Of a stretch of DNA of 8,942 bases, positions 7,342-8,942 are shown one piece after another; position 1 is the stretch's first letter; the number at the start of each line of letters is the position of its first letter. The stretch covers positions 1-8,942 of the forward strand of contig JAJQDJ010000104.1 of the NCBI GenBank assembly GCA_021202205.1. The letters are read 5' to 3'. Below the pieces are notes generated by a model, which did not search any database, was not told where the DNA came from, and worked only from the letters and a program-made list of their open reading frames with translations. The DNA is from Erysipelotrichaceae bacterium. GTDB taxonomy: Bacteria > Bacillota_I > Bacilli_A > Erysipelotrichales > Coprobacillaceae. Both the position numbers and the translations under genes were made by a program.

Positions 7342-7358
7342 TCCATATTTTCTTTTTT
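7319..7358 (+). terminator. Rho-independent terminator overlapping the stop codon of the activase fusion
   Basis: AAAATATGGAC (7319-7329) pairs perfectly with GTCCATATTTT (7341-7351), followed by C and six T. The 11-base loop can itself form AAG-TTT-CTT (7331-7339). The TAG stop (7339-7341) lies at the loop/3'-arm junction, so the last four codons of the gene are in the 5' arm. It separates the fusion from the GH1 gene. Confidence 0.85.
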
Positions 7359-7370
7359 GCCTTTATGTTT

Positions 7371-7376
7371 TATAAT
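7371..7376 (+). promoter_or_regulatory. Likely -10 box of the GH1 gene
   Basis: A consensus TATAAT lies between the terminator and the GH1 ribosome binding site. The hexamer 17 bases upstream (TTTTCT, 7348-7353) is a poor -35 and overlaps the terminator T-run, so the element may need an activator. The predicted leader is under 20 bases, which leaves no room for a leader-based antiterminator. Confidence 0.45.
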
Positions 7377-7385
7377 GATGCAAAA

Positions 7386-7391
7386 GGGAGG
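7386..7391 (+). promoter_or_regulatory. Ribosome binding site of the GH1 gene
   Basis: GGGAGG lies 8 bases before the ATG at 7400 and is a strong site. It confirms the chosen start, which also matches the usual GH1 N-terminus (FPKNFLWGGA). Confidence 0.75.
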
Positions 7392-7399
7392 AATTAAAA

Positions 7400-8878
7400 A
7401 TGAGTTTTCCAAAGAATTTTCTATGGGGTGGTGCTATTGCAGCTAATCAGTATGAAGGTGCGTGGTTAGATGATGGCAAGCAGCCTAATGTTACTGATGT
7501 ATTAGTAGGAATTATGTCTAAAGATCCTGGTATTAAATGGAATGAAGAAACAAAGAAATATGAAATGTGTCTCAATCCTGATAAAGCTTATTTATCACAT
7601 ATTGCAGTTGATGGTTATCATCGTTATCGTGAGGATTTAAAGTTGATGAAAGGTATGGGATTCAATAGTTTTAGAACTTCTATTGCTTGGGGTAGAATAT
7701 ATCCTAACGGTGACGAAGAGACTCCAAATGAAGCAGGATTAAAGTTCTATGATGATATGTTTGATTGTATGAATGAACTTGGCATGGAACCTGTGATTAC
7801 TTTATCACATTATGAAACGCCACTTCATTTAATAACTGAATATGGAGGATGGAATAATCCTAAATTGATAGAATTCTGGAATCGTTATGTAACAACAGTA
7901 TTTGAAAGATATAAGGGTAAAGTCAGACTATGGTTAACATTTAATGAAGTTAATGCTTTATTTAGAATGCCCTTGGTTGCTGGCGGTGTCTTAACAATCA
8001 AAGATCCTAAAGATCCTAGTGACCCAATTGGTTCTACTACAAAACAAGATCAATGGGATGCTTATCATAATTTATTAGTAGCTAATGCTCAAACAGTGAA
8101 AACTGGTCATGAAATTGATCCTAACAATCAAATTGGTTGTATGTTAACATGTTCTGGTATTGCGATTTATCCTTATAATTGTAATCCGGAAAATGTATTA
8201 GGTGCATTAGATATGCAAAGAAAAAATATTTTCTATTTTGGTGATCCATTCTGCTTAGGCATTGTTCCTTCATATTTGAATAAAGTATGGAAAGAAGATG
8301 GCGTTATTGTTAACTTTACGGATGAAGAATTGGCATTGATTAAAGAATATACTGTTGATTTCTTCTCATTTAGTTATTATCGTTCAACAACTTATGATGT
8401 TGATGTGAATGTAGAAGGTGACACTGGTGGTTTAGTTGGCAAGGATAATCCTTATTTAGTAGATAAAGCACCACAACCTTGGGGATGGGCAGTTGATCCT
8501 GCAGGTCTTCGTTATACTTTAAATGTGTTATATGATCGTTATCATTTACCATTATTGATTGTTGAAAATGGTGTTGGTTTGGACGAAAACCTAGATGAAA
8601 ATGGTCATATTGATGATAGTTTTAGAGTTCATTATATTGAAGAACATATTAAAAATGTCAATGCAGCTATAGAAGATGGTGTGGATTGTCGCGGTTATCT
8701 TTATTGGGGACCTATTGATGTTGTTTCAGCTGGTACTGGTGAAATGAAGAAACGTTATGGCTTTGTTTATGTTGATCGTTTTAATGATGGTCATGGTACA
8801 TTAGAAAGAAAAATTAAAAATTCTTATTATCGTTATAAAGAAATCATTGAATCTAATGGTGAAGTATTATTGAAATAG
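7400..8878 (+). CDS. GH1 6-phospho-beta-glucosidase
   Basis: This 492-aa family-1 glycoside hydrolase is cytoplasmic with a single TIM-barrel domain. It probably hydrolyses phosphorylated beta-glucosides such as cellobiose-6-phosphate delivered by a PTS. Visible marks are FPKNFLWGGAIAANQYEGAW at residues 3-22 (Gln17 and Glu19 region), SHYETP (136-141), TFNEVN with acid/base Glu183, LIVENG with nucleophile Glu389, and the C-terminal KKRYGFVYVD (450-459) with Lys451 and Tyr453 placed to bind the sugar 6-phosphate. The loop before it reads VSAGTGEMK. The Ser that many 6-phospho enzymes place six residues before that Lys is Gly445 here by my alignment, with Ser443 and Thr446 next to it. No PTS gene is in the window; one may follow, since only 64 bases are seen downstream. 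Length is normal for the BglA/AscB/CelF type; the exact sugar cannot be fixed. Confidence 0.9.
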   Translation: MSFPKNFLWGGAIAANQYEGAWLDDGKQPNVTDVLVGIMSKDPGIKWNEETKKYEMCLNPDKAYLSHIAVDGYHRYREDLKLMKGMGFNSFRTSIAWGRIYPNGDEETPNEAGLKFYDDMFDCMNELGMEPVITLSHYETPLHLITEYGGWNNPKLIEFWNRYVTTVFERYKGKVRLWLTFNEVNALFRMPLVAGGVLTIKDPKDPSDPIGSTTKQDQWDAYHNLLVANAQTVKTGHEIDPNNQIGCMLTCSGIAIYPYNCNPENVLGALDMQRKNIFYFGDPFCLGIVPSYLNKVWKEDGVIVNFTDEELALIKEYTVDFFSFSYYRSTTYDVDVNVEGDTGGLVGKDNPYLVDKAPQPWGWAVDPAGLRYTLNVLYDRYHLPLLIVENGVGLDENLDENGHIDDSFRVHYIEEHIKNVNAAIEDGVDCRGYLYWGPIDVVSAGTGEMKKRYGFVYVDRFNDGHGTLERKIKNSYYRYKEIIESNGEVLLK

Positions 8879-8894
8879 CTGTTTTTTAACCAAT

Positions 8895-8933
8895 GTCATT
8901 AAGTTTATTTTTAAGAAATTATATGTTAATGAC
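8895..8933. repeat. 8-bp inverted repeat downstream of the GH1 gene
   Basis: GTCATTAA (8895-8902) and TTAATGAC (8926-8933) are exact reverse complements separated by 23 AT-rich bases. No T-run follows within the window, so it is not a convincing terminator. It could be an operator for a gene beyond the right edge. No other signal is seen in 8879-8942. Confidence 0.25.
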
Positions 8934-8942
8934 TTTACGGGT

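Noticed and set aside
8879..8890. T-run just after the GH1 stop as a terminator
   Set aside because: Six T follow the stop codon but no stem precedes them. Sequence before the run has no inverted repeat of useful length.
8921..8942. Possible BglG/LicT-type antiterminator (RAT) leader starting at the right edge
   Set aside because: The last bases TTTACGGGT could begin such a leader before a PTS operon, but the window ends before any diagnostic sequence appears.

Overview
The window is AT-rich, with strong Shine-Dalgarno sites, AT-rich hairpin-plus-T-run terminators and low-GC codon use. This suggests a low-GC Firmicute from an anaerobic, gut-type habitat. Erysipelotrichia/Coprobacillaceae-like is my best guess, from protein flavour only and not proven. 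An oxygen-sensitive 2-hydroxyacyl-CoA dehydratase activator-type protein and a 6-phospho-beta-glucosidase both fit a fermentative anaerobe.

Layout, left half. (1) The last 37 codons of an AraC-family regulator run in from the left edge (+). (2) An alpha/beta-hydrolase esterase (+) follows; its upstream region carries two perfect inverted repeats. It ends at a hairpin terminator that could work in both directions. (3) On the minus strand lies a short relic resembling the C-terminal part of a RelB-like antitoxin, interrupted by an in-frame stop. (4) Next, also on the minus strand, is a homologue of AbgA (M20 peptidase family, p-aminobenzoyl-glutamate hydrolase subunit A). It is split into two frames by a single +1 shift at CCC-TAA; everything else about it, including all metal ligands, looks intact.

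Layout, right half. (5) A divergent promoter region separates abgA from a MarR-family regulator (+). (6) Immediately downstream, probably in the same operon, is a 1407-residue protein. It fuses two BcrA/BadF/HgdC-type ATPase (activator) domains, a Cys-rich segment and two HgdB-like (dehydratase/double-cubane-type) halves. Its stop codon lies inside a long terminator hairpin. (7) A GH1 6-phospho-beta-glucosidase with its own likely promoter follows, and the window ends 64 bases after it.

How the genes relate. The MarR gene and the giant fusion look like a regulator-target pair, and MarR may also control the divergent abgA. The fusion has no hydroxyacyl-CoA dehydratase subunits, CoA transferase or ETF genes beside it. 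It therefore looks like a self-contained, ATP-driven low-potential electron-transfer enzyme of unknown substrate, and is the most interesting item here. The esterase and the GH1 enzyme suggest glycan or glycoside use but are separate transcription units. The stretch 1031-2491 shows two lesions (antitoxin relic, abgA frameshift), which suggests local gene decay.
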